Shown here: piece after piece, positions 1 to 10,536 of the stretch
How positions within the stretch are numbered: the first letter of the stretch is position 1
Layout of the letters: each line of letters starts with the position of its first letter
The notes under the pieces: model-generated
The model's database searches: none
What the model saw: the letters and a program-made list of their open reading frames with translations, nothing else
What the model was told of the DNA's origin: nothing
Program-made: the position numbers and the translations under genes
Assembly: GCA_039619475.1 (NCBI GenBank)
Contig: CM077116.1
Coordinates: 102,593,164 to 102,657,163 of the forward strand
Length of the DNA: 64,000 nucleotides
Direction of reading: 5' to 3'
DNA from: Icerya purchasi
Taxonomy: Eukaryota > Arthropoda > Insecta > Hemiptera > Monophlebidae

Positions 1-35
1 AGTAATATGGCTTTCATGATATTTGCTTAACAACA

Positions 36-1080
36 ATGTCCATTGACTATGAAAAAGATTTCGATGGCGTAATACATGAAAAATTAATCAAGATACTGAA
101 GAAATTCAATATTGATGTCAAAGAATTGCAGGTAATAAAGAATTTATACTGGAAACAGTGCAAAAATATCAAGATGGGCGCCGTATACTCTAATTGAAAA
201 TGCAGTATAAGAAAGAAGGTAAAACAGGGAAGGCCCCTCTCTCCGCGGTTATTAAAAATCTACGCAGACGAAATAACAAAACAGACGCAAACCGAAGGAG
301 TGGGTCTGAAGATCAATGGACAAAGAATCAATGAAGCAAGCTGCGCAGACGCTAAGCTAGTTATAGCTGAAACAAGAGTTCAAGAGCAGGAAATGGTGTA
401 TAGAATAATCTGTGCACGACTAAAATTTGGAATTAAAATCAGCGCGAAAAAACGATAGTCATGAAATTCTGGAAAACCAATATCAAAAAAGCAGAAATCA
501 TGATAGACAATGAAAAATTGAGAATGTCATCGAGTTTTAGAAATGTAGGTACTCTCGTAAATGCAGACGGAGGAGACCAAAAAGAAATCAAGGGTACAAT
601 CGGTATGGCAAAGAAAGCCTTCAATAACCTCAGCAATGTATTGAAAAACCGAACCTTGAGCATGGGTCTACGGAAGAGAATAGTGAGATGCTGCTACATG
701 TGGACAGTACTAAAATATTCCTATGAAACCTAGACAACGAATGCGGATATTGAAAGAAGACTGAACGCCTTTGAAATGTGGTGTTATCGAAGATTACTAG
801 AAATACCTTCGACTAACTTTGCAACAAACGTATTAATATTAGATACAGTGAATGAAGAAAACAAGACAATAGTTGAAATATCAAGAAACGAAAACTGAAA
901 TTCATAGCACATAAAATCCGGGAAGACAGTTTATTCATGCTAACATTACAAGGACGAATTCAGAGAAAGCTCATTAAAAGAAGAAGAAGATCGGTGCTAG
1001 TAACCACGAACGCACCGTCCAACTGTCCATGCAAAAGTCTACAAGAGACCATTAAATGCCCCAGAAATCAAAGAATATAG
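36..1080 (+). pseudogene. Non-LTR retrotransposon reverse transcriptase remnant, unit 1
   Basis: The remnant would have encoded the palm, thumb and C-terminal part of a LINE reverse transcriptase, which copies its own RNA into the chromosome. Read in three successive frames, I see motif A as IDYEKDFD (usual IDYEKAFD; about 45-68), KQGRPLSP matching the (R)QGxxLSP box (about 222-245), INEASCADAKLVIAE at the catalytic box (342-353 reads CADA instead of YADD), a decayed F-YLG box (FRNVGTLVNADGG), and FEMWCYRRLLEI (about 770-805). Damage: TGA at 195-197; a one-base loss in the A-run at 447-452, exposing TAG at 456-458; TAG at 731-733 where a Trp is expected; TGA at 896-898 with a second one-base shift; TAG at 1078-1080. 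The endonuclease domain and the early RT blocks are absent. The 90-codon ATG frame at 461-733 is the middle piece of this pseudogene, not a gene. The LINE clade is not assigned. No poly-A tail or target-site duplication was recognised. Confidence 0.85.
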
Positions 1081-1620
1081 ATGACCGCAACCTCTTGAAG
1101 CAACAGTGCGGCTCCGGCGACGACGAAGTATTTCCTCCAGCGTTGTTTAATCAGAGGATACTTTGTTTGCGTCGCAGTAAATCAAGAAAATTTCTATTCA
1201 ATAATTGCATATCGACTGAATAATTAAAAATTAGCTCAACAGTTTCACAAAATGACTTAAATGTCCGAGAAAACGCATTACCATTTTTAACTGAACATCA
1301 ATTTGTATAAAAAATCTACTATTCATGATATGTTTCCAGGTGATCTAAGTGAAAATAAACAAACGGTAATTGGGCAGAATTTGAAAGAAATAAACCTAAC
1401 ATTGTACATACCAGGAATTTATGATAAAAAGAGGTTCAATAATAACCTTTAAGCATATTCAACGAAAATCGAAAATAGTCGAAAAACAATGATCACCATA
1501 ATATATCTTGTAGAAGAATGCTGTTTACAATCAAAATGGAAATTATGGCATACAGGAATTAATTACTTTAAATCGGTTTTGTAAGAGGCAGGAACAAACT
1601 TGGAAAAATGGATACAGAAA
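1081..1620. other. AT-rich spacer, unit 1
   Basis: I recognise no gene here. The first 100 bases may still be the worn 3' end of the LINE. From about 1300 to 1490 there is an open frame without a good start. It is cut short in units 1-9 and extended by a one-base difference in units 10-15 (40029-40217, 44360-44548, 48693-48881, 53026-53214, 57359-57547, 61692-61880). It begins at a TTG; an ATG lies 9 codons further in, and unit 10 has lost even that. No family resemblance was seen. Confidence 0.6.
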
Positions 1621-1960
1621 ACGCAATATCGGCTAAACACTGAACGCAATACCCGCCAAACACCAAACGCAATAAAGGCTAAACACAAAGCCCAATAAAG
1701 ATGAAAAACCCAACGCAATAAAGGCTAAACATTGAACGCTTTAAAGGCTAAACACTAAACCCATTAAAAATGAAAAACCCAGCGCAATAAAGGCTAAACA
1801 CTAAACCCAATAAAAATGAAAAGCCCAGCGCAATAAAGGCTAAACACTAAACCCAATAAATATGAAAAACCCAGCGCAATAAAGGCAAAACACTAAACCC
1901 AATAAAAATGAAAAACCCAGCGCAATAAAGGCTAAACACTGAACGCAATACAGGCTAAAC
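1621..1960. repeat. 46-bp minisatellite, unit 1 (340 bp)
   Basis: This is a tandem run of 46-bp monomers with the core aaacccagcgcaataaagg followed by ctaaacactaaacccaataa and a short aaatgaa joint. There is a degenerate leader (1621-1770), then three full monomers and a partial last one ending in gaacgcaatacagg. Monomers carry position-specific marks: agcccag in the second, aataaatatg at its end, ggcaaaacac in the third. The same marks recur in units 2 and 3, so the copies were made by duplicating whole 4.3-kb units, not by independent minisatellite growth. Confidence 0.93.
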
Positions 1961-1980
1961 AAACACAAAAAAAGCAGCTA

Positions 1981-2163
1981 ATGAAATGGAGCGAGGGAAC
2001 GATCAGAAGTAAAGACAGTATTAAAGGAGGAAAAACTTTAACATACCATTTTTCGGTTCAGCAGTGTTCATCCATTTGTCCTATCAATTATACGTTTATC
2101 TTTTCCATGAATAAGCTGCATCGACTAGTTCCTGGAATACAGGGGGTCGCTTGCGAATCTTAG
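1981..2163 (+). other. 60-codon open frame, probably not a gene
   Basis: This ATG-to-TAG frame is present in all 15 units (also at 6269, 10557, 14842, 19130, 23418, 27751, 32085, 36419, 40750, 45081, 49414, 53747, 58080 and 62414). The product matches nothing I know. Differences between copies are mostly amino-acid changing: Tyr to Cys in unit 6, Met to Thr in units 7-8, His to Tyr in units 6-8, Leu to Ile in units 10-14, against one silent change (units 10-14). That is the pattern of unconstrained DNA. The frame survives because the array is young and homogenised. No promoter or splice context was identified. Confidence 0.3.
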
Positions 2164-2322
2164 GATGAAATCGCTCCAGCAGAACAATGCCAATTATTAA
2201 TGAAACATAGAAAACAAAACAACAATTTGATTACAGTGAACTTAATTAAACATCTAAGTAACGGACGCAATTATATCTAAAACAGGTGTCTGGACGATAC
2301 GTGGGACGAATGCCGCTAAAAA

Positions 2323-2650
2323 TTAGAAAAAAAAATATCGCAATAAGGACCAAAATGACAAACTACATGATAAAAATAAAATAGTACCCAGCACCGCAAA
2401 ATAAAACAAAAAAATAAAATATAAAAATCGCATTAACGGCAACAACCCATGAAGAGGTGCGGAAAAAAAAGTAAAAAAAATTGTAAAAAAAATGTAGTGA
2501 AAAGTGAAAACGATTTAACAGGTAAACTAGTCACGCGAAAAAAAAAAATTTAAATAAAAAACGGTCATATCGAACGAGACCGACGAACGGACTAAATTTA
2601 AACCCGCCAACACCGATATAAAAAATAAAAATAAAAAAAAAACAAAAGCA
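2323..2650. repeat. A-rich low-complexity tract, unit 1
   Basis: The + strand is dominated by runs of A broken by single T, C or G, for example repeats of aaaaataaaa. The same tract occurs in every unit with small changes in run length, and these account for most of the one-base differences in unit length. Long Phe/Leu-rich minus-strand frames here (70, 96 or 119 codons depending on the unit) are simply the complement of the A runs. Confidence 0.85.
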
Positions 2651-3320
2651 AATAACGCGGAAATGGATATACACACGTCATGAAGTGTGCAAAATTGGGA
2701 AAATATTATTAAGGAACATGGCGATATAGACTAGAAAATGAGCTCGCCAAGGAATAGCATGGAATGAAAATAAATCGAATAATAGCAAGATGACTGAAAA
2801 ATCAACAGAAACAGTAAAGATTTTTCAATAACACAATATATCTGAAGCTTTTGCACGACATAGAGACTATGTCGTGTGGGCAAAAGGTAACCGGCTAGGA
2901 AATCATGTTAAAGAAGAAGAAATTGCATTTACAATTGTTTCTCTGCATCTTAACAGAAGAGTTTTATTGGCAAGTAGTCACACGGATAGCAACAATAAAT
3001 GCTCATAAAAAACCAAACACCTGTGAAATGTGTCGAAACTTACAAAACTAGGCCGCATAAGTTGTTATGAAGACTGATACGAATAACATGAAATAATCAC
3101 CATTTGCATGGAATCCCTCTGAAAACTACCTGTGTGATATTTAGAAGAATATAAGAATGCAGAATCAATAAACATCACTTAAACCACTGGGACAGAAGAA
3201 TGTAAAACGTTAGATTACAGGGCAACTAATGAAGTGTTCCAGTATCACATAAAGAGAGAATTCTGAATTTTACCACAAAAACCATTGCAACAATTCCGTT
3301 TTTGTCCGATTTCTCCGAAT
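2651..3320. other. AT-rich spacer around the hairpin, unit 1
   Basis: Apart from the hairpin I see no gene, RNA gene or transposon end here. It is the same in every unit with a few substitutions: a T/A difference near 3033 separates units 10-14 from the rest, and GAATTC near 3258 occurs only in units 1, 7 and 8. Confidence 0.6.
2848..2886. repeat. Perfect-stem hairpin (inverted repeat), unit 1
   Basis: CACGACATAG (2854-2863) and CTATGTCGTG (2867-2876) are exact reverse complements separated by the three bases AGA. After a four-base bulge (TGGG, 2877-2880) the pairing continues with CTTTTG (2848-2853) against CAAAAG (2881-2886). The total is 16 base pairs. An AAGCTT (HindIII) site overlaps the left edge. 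Function is unknown. Confidence 0.8.
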
Positions 3321-3625
3321 TCGTCATTTTATTCTTCAGCTTCTTCTTTGTATACGTATTTAGAGTCTGCTGCCGGCTTATCACTCAAATCTTCCATTTC
3401 TTCCACTATATTTCTATTCTTCAGTAGTTCTTCTTAGCTGATGATCAATGTATTGCAACAGACGTGTCCTCATAGCCGGTTTAGTTTCAAAATACCTTCA
3501 AATGTGTTTTTAAGTGCGGCTCCTTTTTCGAAATATTTTTCTCATAGAAGTAAATCAGAATTATGTCGTGTATTAGTTTTCTGAAAGCTCTTTTCCGTCT
3601 ATTTCAAGTGATTTTCTTCCAACAC
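3321..3625. repeat. Diverged direct repeat A (DR-A), unit 1
   Basis: DR-A is a T-rich segment that aligns to DR-B (3988-4288) about 659 bases downstream. Anchors in the same order in both: ctgatgatcaatgtat (3438 and 4097), cttcaaatgtgt (3496 and 4155), agaag (3546 and 4205), gaatt (3558 and 4221). Between anchors the two have drifted, so this is an old internal duplication that predates the tandem array. On the minus strand both halves give alignable but broken frames; no protein family was recognised. Confidence 0.7.
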
Positions 3626-3987
3626 CGTTGCGTTCTGATACTGGCTTCTTAGAGGTGTTAGCCGGAATTACATCAAGCGGTAGTCATTTAAAAGTTTCTT
3701 GCTCTTCATTCCAGCACGCTCAAACCTATAGTTGCACATGCATTATAGTATGTACACATTTCTCCTACAAAAGACAACCAGTGTGGTATAGAAAAGTATA
3801 TAGCAATACCGAATCTGTAAAAATTCAATGAAATACTGCTGGAGACAAATCGAAAACACTATCTTACAAAGCAACTGGAAAGTTACAGCAAAATCAAGGA
3901 ACGCTAAACTGTAAATTTAACCAATTATTCTTCAATGATACAACGAACGATTGCAAAAAAAATTCTCGTAGTCCACTTAAGACTAGT
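3626..3987. other. Highly invariant segment between the two direct repeats
   Basis: This 360-bp segment is the most uniform part of the unit by eye. Within 3628-3831 only two substitutions stand out across 15 copies (one in unit 5, one in unit 14). It contains a 67-codon frame, but that frame starts at TTG, not ATG, and resembles nothing known. The low variation may mean recent homogenisation, constraint on DNA or RNA, or chance. Confidence 0.5.
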
Positions 3988-4288
3988 TCATCGTTTACTT
4001 CTTCCTATTTTTCCTCGTTATAAAGTCTTCTAAACACGATTAAACTTTCTTCGGTCTCTCTCATTTTGGTCCACATTCTATTACCGTTCTCTGTAACTGA
4101 TGATCAATGTATCCTCATGGACGTTTTCTTGCAGCCAACTTTATTTCATGATATCTTCAAATGTGTCTTGAAGTGAAGGAATAGTTCTAACATCCTTTTC
4201 TCCCAGAAGCTACTAAGTCTGAATTCCTACATTAAGTGTGTAACAGGATTTTATCGGTCCATTTCCGTTCTCCGAGTATTTTTTTTCC
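3988..4288. repeat. Diverged direct repeat B (DR-B), unit 1
   Basis: This is the second half of the old duplication described for DR-A. It runs up to the unit junction, ending in a T8 run and CCAG directly before the reverse-transcriptase remnant of the next unit. It is one of the more variable parts of the unit: units 3-5 differ from units 1-2 at several sites, and units 6, 8 and 9 share their own set. Confidence 0.7.
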
Positions 4289-4323
4289 AGTAATATGGCT
4301 TTCATGATATTTGCTTAACAACA

Positions 4324-5368
4324 ATGTCCATTGACTATGAAAAAGATTTCGATGGCGTAATACATGAAAAATTAATCAAGATACTGAAGAAATTCAATAT
4401 TGATGTCAAAGAATTGCAGGTAATAAAGAATTTATACTGGAAACAGTGCAAAAATATCAAGATGGGCGCCGTATACTCTAATTGAAAATGCAGTATAAGA
4501 AAGAAGGTAAAACAGGGAAGGCCCCTCTCTCCGCGGTTATTAAAAATCTACGCAGACGAAATAACAAAACAGACGCAAACCGAAGGAGTGGGTCTGAAGA
4601 TCAATGGACAAAGAATCAATGAAGCAAGCTGCGCAGACGCTAAGCTAGTTATAGCTGAAACAAGAGTTCAAGAGCAGGAAATGGTGTATAGAATAATCTG
4701 TGCACGACTAAAATTTGGAATGAAAATCAGCGCGAAAAAACGATAGTCATGAAATTCTGGAAAACCAATATCAAAAAAGCAGAAATCATGATAGACAATG
4801 AAAAATTGAGAATGTCATCGAGTTTTAGAAATGTAGGTACTCTCGTAAATGCAGACGGAGGAGACCAAAAAGAAATCAAGGGTAGAATCGGTATGGCAAA
4901 GAAAGCCTTCAATAACCTCAGCAATGTATTGAAAAACCGAACCTTGAGCATGGGTCTACGGAAGAGAATAGTGAGATGCTGCTACATGTGGACAGTACTA
5001 AAATATTCCTATGAAACCTAGACAACGAATGCGGATATTGAAAGAAGACTGAACGCCTTTGAAATGTGGTGTTATCGAAGATTACTAGAAATACCTTCGA
5101 CTAACTTTGCAACAAACGTATTAATATTAGATACAGTGAATGAAGAAAACAAGACAATAGTTGAAATATCAAGAAACGAAAACTGAAATTCATAGCACAT
5201 AAAATCCGGGAAGACAGTTTATTCATGCTAACATTACAAGGACGAATTCAGAGAAAGCTCATTAAAAGAAGAAGAAGATCGGTGCTAGTAACCACGAACG
5301 CACCGTCCAACTGTCCATGCAAAAGTCTACAAGAGACCATTAAATGCCCCAGAAATCAAAGAATATAG
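4324..5368 (+). pseudogene. Non-LTR reverse transcriptase remnant, unit 2
   Basis: Same five stops and two frameshifts as unit 1, the same CADA box and the Asp variant of motif A (EKDFD). It has the Arg codon in place of unit 1's Thr, and gaatgaaaatc before the first frameshift, giving Met in place of Ile. Confidence 0.85.
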
Positions 5369-5908
5369 ATGACCGCAACCTCTTGAAGCAACAGTGCGGC
5401 TCCGGCGACGACGAAGTATTTCCTCCAGCGTTGTTTAATCAGAGGATACTTTGTTTGCGTCGCAGTAAATCAAGAAAATTTCTATTCAATAATTGCATAT
5501 CGACTGAATAATTAAAAATTAGCTCAACAGTTTCACAAAATGACTTAAATGTCCGAGAAAACGCATTACCATTTTTAACTGAACATCAATTTGTATAAAA
5601 AATCTACTATTCATGATATGTTTCCAGGTGATCTAAGTGAAAATAAACAAACGGTAATTGGGCAGAATTTGAAAGAAATAAACCTAACATTGTACATACC
5701 AGGAATTTATGATAAAAAGAGGTTCAATAATAACCTTTAAGCATATTCAACGAAAATCGAAAATAGTCGAAAAACAATGATCACCATAATATATCTTGTA
5801 GAAGAATGCTGTTTACAATCAAAATGGAAATTATGGCATACAGGAATTAATTACTTTAAATCGGTTTTGTAAGAGGCAGGAACAAACTTGGAAAAATGGA
5901 TACAGAAA

Positions 5909-6248
5909 ACGCAATATCGGCTAAACACTGAACGCAATACCCGCCAAACACCAAACGCAATAAAGGCTAAACACAAAGCCCAATAAAGATGAAAAACCCA
6001 ACGCAATAAAGGCTAAACATTGAACGCTTTAAAGGCTAAACACTAAACCCATTAAAAATGAAAAACCCAGCGCAATAAAGGCTAAACACTAAACCCAATA
6101 AAAATGAAAAGCCCAGCGCAATAAAGGCTAAACACTAAACCCAATAAATATGAAAAACCCAGCGCAATAAAGGCAAAACACTAAACCCAATAAAAATGAA
6201 AAACCCAGCGCAATAAAGGCTAAACACTGAACGCAATACAGGCTAAAC
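5909..6248. repeat. 46-bp minisatellite, unit 2 (340 bp)
   Basis: Same monomer order and marks as unit 1, including the ggcaaaacac variant in the third monomer. Confidence 0.93.
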
Positions 6249-7135
6249 AAACACAAAAAAAGCAGCTAATGAAATGGAGCGAGGGAACGATCAGAAGTAA
6301 AGACAGTATTAAAGGAGGAAAAACTTTAACATACCATTTTTCGGTTCAGCAGTGTTCATCCATTTGTCCTATCAATTATACGTTTATCTTTTCCATGAAT
6401 AAGCTGCATCGACTAGTTCCTGGAATACAGGGGGTCGCTTGCGAATCTTAGGATGAAATCGCTCCAGCAGAACAATGCCAATTATTAATGAAACATAGAA
6501 AACAAAACAACAATTTGATTACAGTGAACTTAATTAAACATCTAAGTAACGGACGCAATTATATCTAAAACAGGTGTCTGGACGATACGTGGGACGAATG
6601 CCGCTAAAAATTAGAAAAAAAAATATCGCAATAAGGACCAAAATGACAAACTACATGATAAAAATAAAATAGTACCCAGCACCGCAAAATAAAACAAAAA
6701 AATAAAATATAAAAATCGCATTAACGGCAACAACCCATGAAGAGGTGCGGAAAAAAAAGTAAAAAAAATTGTAAAAAAAATGTAGTGAAAAGTGAAAACG
6801 ATTTAACAGGTAAACTAGTCACGCGAAAAAAAAAAATTTAAATAAAAAACGGTCATATCGAACGAGACCGACGAACGGACTAAATTTAAACCCGCCAACA
6901 CCGATATAAAAAATAAAAATAAAAAAAAAACAAAAGCAAATAACGCGGAAATGGATATACACACGTCATGAAGTGTGCAAAATTGGGAAAATATTATTAA
7001 GGAACATGGCGATATAGACTAGAAAATGAGCTCGCCAAGGAATAGCATGGAATGAAAATAAATCGAATAATAGCAAGATGACTGAAAAATCAACAGAAAC
7101 AGTAAAGATTTTTCAATAACACAATATATCTGAAG

Positions 7136-7174
7136 CTTTTGCACGACATAGAGACTATGTCATGTGGGCAAAAG
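7136..7174. repeat. Hairpin, unit 2, one stem mismatch
   Basis: The right arm reads CTATGTCATG, so one G of the stem is A and a C-A mismatch interrupts the otherwise exact 10-bp stem. Unit 3 has the same change. Confidence 0.75.
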
Positions 7175-8611
7175 GTAACCGGCTAGGAAATCATGTTAAA
7201 GAAGAAGAAATTGCATTTACAATTGTTTCTCTGCATCTTAACAGAAGAGTTTTATTGGCAAGTAGTCACACGGATAGCAACAATAAATGCTCATAAAAAA
7301 CCAAACACCTGTGAAATGTGTCGAAACTTACAAAACTAGGCCGCATAAGTTGTTATGAAGACTGATACGAATAACATGAAATAATCACCATTTGCATGGA
7401 ATCCCTCTGAAGACTACCTGTGTGATATTTAGAAGAATATAAGAATGCAGAATCAATAAACATCACTTAAACCACTGGGACAGAAGAATGTAAAACGTTA
7501 GATTACAGGGCAACTAATGAAGTGTTCCAGTATCACATAAAGAGAGAGTTCTGAATTTTACCACAAAAACCATTGCAACAATTCCGTTTTTGTCCGATTT
7601 CTCCGAATTCGTCATTTTATTCTTCAACTTCTTCTTTGTATACGTATTTAGAGTCTGCTGCCGGCTTATCACTCAAATCTTCCATTTCTTCCACTATATT
7701 TCTATTCTTCAGTAGTTCTTCTTAGCTGATGATCAATGTATTGCAACAGACGTGTCCTCATAGCCGGTTTAGTTTCAAAATACCTTCAAATGTGTTTTTA
7801 AGTGCGGCTCCTTTTTCGAAATATTATTCTCATAGAAGTAAATTAGAATTATATCGGATATTAGTTTTCTGAAAGCTCTTTTCCGTCTATTTCAAGTGAT
7901 TTTCTTCCAACACCGTTGCGTTCTGATACTGGCTTCTTAGAGGTGTTAGCCGGAATTACATCAAGCGGTAGTCATTTAAAAGTTTCTTGCTCTTCATTCC
8001 AGCACGCTCAAACCTATAGTTGCACATGCATTATAGTATGTACACATTTCTCCTACAAAAGACAACCAGTGTGGTATAGAAAAGTATATAGCAATACCGA
8101 ATCTGTAAAAATTCAATGAAATACTGCTGGAGACAAATCGAAAACACTATCTTACAAAGCAACTGGAAAGTTACAGCAAAATCAAGGAACGCTAAACTGT
8201 AAATTTAACCAATTATTCTTCAATGATACAACGAACGATTGCAAAAAAAATTCTCGTAGTCCACTTAAGACTAGTTCATCGTTTACTTCTTCCTATTTTT
8301 CCTCGTTATAAAGTCTTCTAAACACGATTAAACTTTCTTCGGTCTCTCTCATTTTGGTCCACATTCTATTACCGTTCTCTGTAACTGATGATCAATGTAT
8401 CCTCATGGACGTTTTCTTGCAGCCAACTTTATTTCATGATATCTTCAAATGTGTCTTGAAGTGAAGGAATAGTTCTAACATCCTTTTCTCCCAGAAGCTA
8501 CTAAGTCTGAATTCCTACATTAAGTGTGTAACAGGATTTTATCGGTCCATTTCCGTTCTCCGAGTATTTTTTTTCCAGTAATATGGCTTTCATGATATTT
8601 GCTTAACAACA

Positions 8612-9656
8612 ATGTCCATTGACTATGAAAAAGATTTCGATGGCGTAATACATGAAAAATTAATCAAGATACTGAAGAAATTCAATATTGATGTCAAAGA
8701 ATTGCAGGTAATAAAGAATTTATACTGGAAACAGTGCAAAAATATCAAGATGGGCGCCGTATACTCTAATTGAAAATGCAGTATAAGAAAGAAGGTAAAA
8801 CAGGGAAGGCCCCTCTCTCCGCGGTTATTAAAAATCTACGCAGACGAAATAACAAAACAGACGCAAACCGAAGGAGTGGGTCTGAAGATCAATGGACAAA
8901 GAATCAATGAAGCAAGCTGCGCAGACGCTAAGCTAGTTATAGCTGAAACAAGAGTTCAAGAGCAGGAAATGGTGTATAGAATAATCTGTGCACGACTAAA
9001 ATTTGGAATGAAAATCAGCGCGAAAAAACGATAGTCATGAAATTCTGGAAAACCAATATCAAAAAAGCAGAAATCATGATAGACAATGAAAAATTGAGAA
9101 TGTCATCGAGTTTTAGAAATGTAGGTACTCTCGTAAATGCAGACGGAGGAGACCAAAAAGAAATCAAGGGTAGAATCGGTATGGCAAAGAAAGCCTTCAA
9201 TAACCTCAGCAATGTATTGAAAAACCGAACCTTGAGCATGGGTCTACGGAAGAGAATAGTGAGATGCTGCTACATGTGGACAGTACTAAAATATTCCTAT
9301 GAAACCTAGACAACGAATGCGGATATTGAAAGAAGACTGAACGCCTTTGAAATGTGGTGTTATCGAAGATTACTAGAAATACCTTCGACTAACTTTGCAA
9401 CAAACGTATTAATATTAGATACAGTGAATGAAGAAAACAAGACAATAGTTGAAATATCAAGAAACGAAAACTGAAATTCATAGCACATAAAATCCGGGAA
9501 GACAGTTTATTCATGCTAACATTACAAGGACGAATTCAGAGAAAGCTCATTAAAAGAAGAAGAAGATCGGTGCTAGTAACCACGAACGCACCGTCCAACT
9601 GTCCATGCAAAAGTCTACAAGAGACCATTAAATGCCCCAGAAATCAAAGAATATAG
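8612..9656 (+). pseudogene. Non-LTR reverse transcriptase remnant, unit 3
   Basis: No difference from unit 2 was noticed. All inherited stops and both frameshifts are present. Confidence 0.85.
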
Positions 9657-10196
9657 ATGACCGCAACCTCTTGAAGCAACAGTGCGGCTCCGGCGACGAC
9701 GAAGTATTTCCTCCAGCGTTGTTTAATCAGAGGATACTTTGTTTGCGTCGCAGTAAATCAAGAAAATTTCTATTCAATAATTGCATATCGACTGAATAAT
9801 TAAAAATTAGCTCAACAGTTTCACAAAATGACTTAAATGTCCGAGAAAACGCATTACCATTTTTAACTGAACATCAATTTGTATAAAAAATCTACTATTC
9901 ATGATATGTTTCCAGGTGATCTAAGTGAAAATAAACAAACGGTAATTGGGCAGAATTTGAAAGAAATAAACCTAACATTGTACATACCAGGAATTTATGA
10001 TAAAAAGAGGTTCAATAATAACCTTTAAGCATATTCAACGAAAATCGAAAATAGTCGAAAAACAATGATCACCATAATATATCTTGTAGAAGAATGCTGT
10101 TTACAATCAAAATGGAAATTATGGCATACAGGAATTAATTACTTTAAATCGGTTTTGTAAGAGGCAGGAACAAACTTGGAAAAATGGATACAGAAA

Positions 10197-10536
10197 ACGC
10201 AATATCGGCTAAACACTGAACGCAATACCCGCCAAACACCAAACGCAATAAAGGCTAAACACAAAGCCCAATAAAGATGAAAAACCCAACGCAATAAAGG
10301 CTAAACATTGAACGCTTTAAAGGCTAAACACTAAACCCATTAAAAATGAAAAACCCAGCGCAATAAAGGCTAAACACTAAACCCAATAAAAATGAAAAGC
10401 CCAGCGCAATAAAGGCTAAACACTAAACCCAATAAATATGAAAAACCCAGCGCAATAAAGGCAAAACACTAAACCCAATAAAAATGAAAAACCCAGCGCA
10501 ATAAAGGCTAAACACTGAACGCAATACAGGCTAAAC
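10197..10536. repeat. 46-bp minisatellite, unit 3 (340 bp)
   Basis: Monomer order and marks are as in units 1 and 2. Confidence 0.93.

Larger units (their letters stand above)
1..4288. repeat. Macrosatellite unit 1 (4,288 bp)
   Basis: This is the reference copy of the tandem unit; the choice of start is arbitrary because the array is continuous. The same order of parts (dead reverse transcriptase, spacer, 46-bp minisatellite, A-rich tract, hairpin, DR-A, invariant segment, DR-B) recurs in every later unit at nearly the same offsets. Unit 1 alone has a Thr codon where the others have Arg in the reverse-transcriptase remnant (near 597). It shares a GAATTC site near 3258 and the string tcgtgtatta near 3576 with units 7 and 8, but not with its neighbours 2 and 3. 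Confidence 0.97.
4289..8576. repeat. Macrosatellite unit 2 (4,288 bp)
   Basis: Same layout as unit 1. It groups with unit 3: both carry a substitution in the right arm of the hairpin, gaagactacc near 7410, and the string tatatcggat near 7850. No additional gene is present. Confidence 0.97.

Noticed and set aside
439..663. 74-codon minus-strand frame opposite the reverse transcriptase
   Set aside because: It is a shadow of the + strand remnant with no independent support.
461..733. 90-codon ATG open frame repeated in all units
   Set aside because: It is the middle segment of the broken reverse transcriptase, bounded by a frameshift and a stop at a Trp position. Differences between copies (Thr/Arg, Asp/Glu, Arg/Gln, Val/Leu, Cys/Tyr) are nearly all amino-acid changing.
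1621..1960. Telomere-like look of the minisatellite (ctaaaccc strings)
   Set aside because: The 46-bp period and mixed content do not make a telomeric hexamer or heptamer run, and the strings recur only once per monomer.
1621..1960. CRISPR-like array
   Set aside because: The monomers abut directly and have no unique spacers; the context is eukaryotic.
3628..3831. 67-codon frame in every unit
   Set aside because: It begins at TTG, has no recognised family and no coding-type substitution pattern. The low variation of the DNA is reported separately.
4276..4291. T8-CCAG string at the unit junction resembling a 3' splice site
   Set aside because: T runs followed by CAG are expected by chance in such T-rich DNA, and there is no intact downstream exon to support it.
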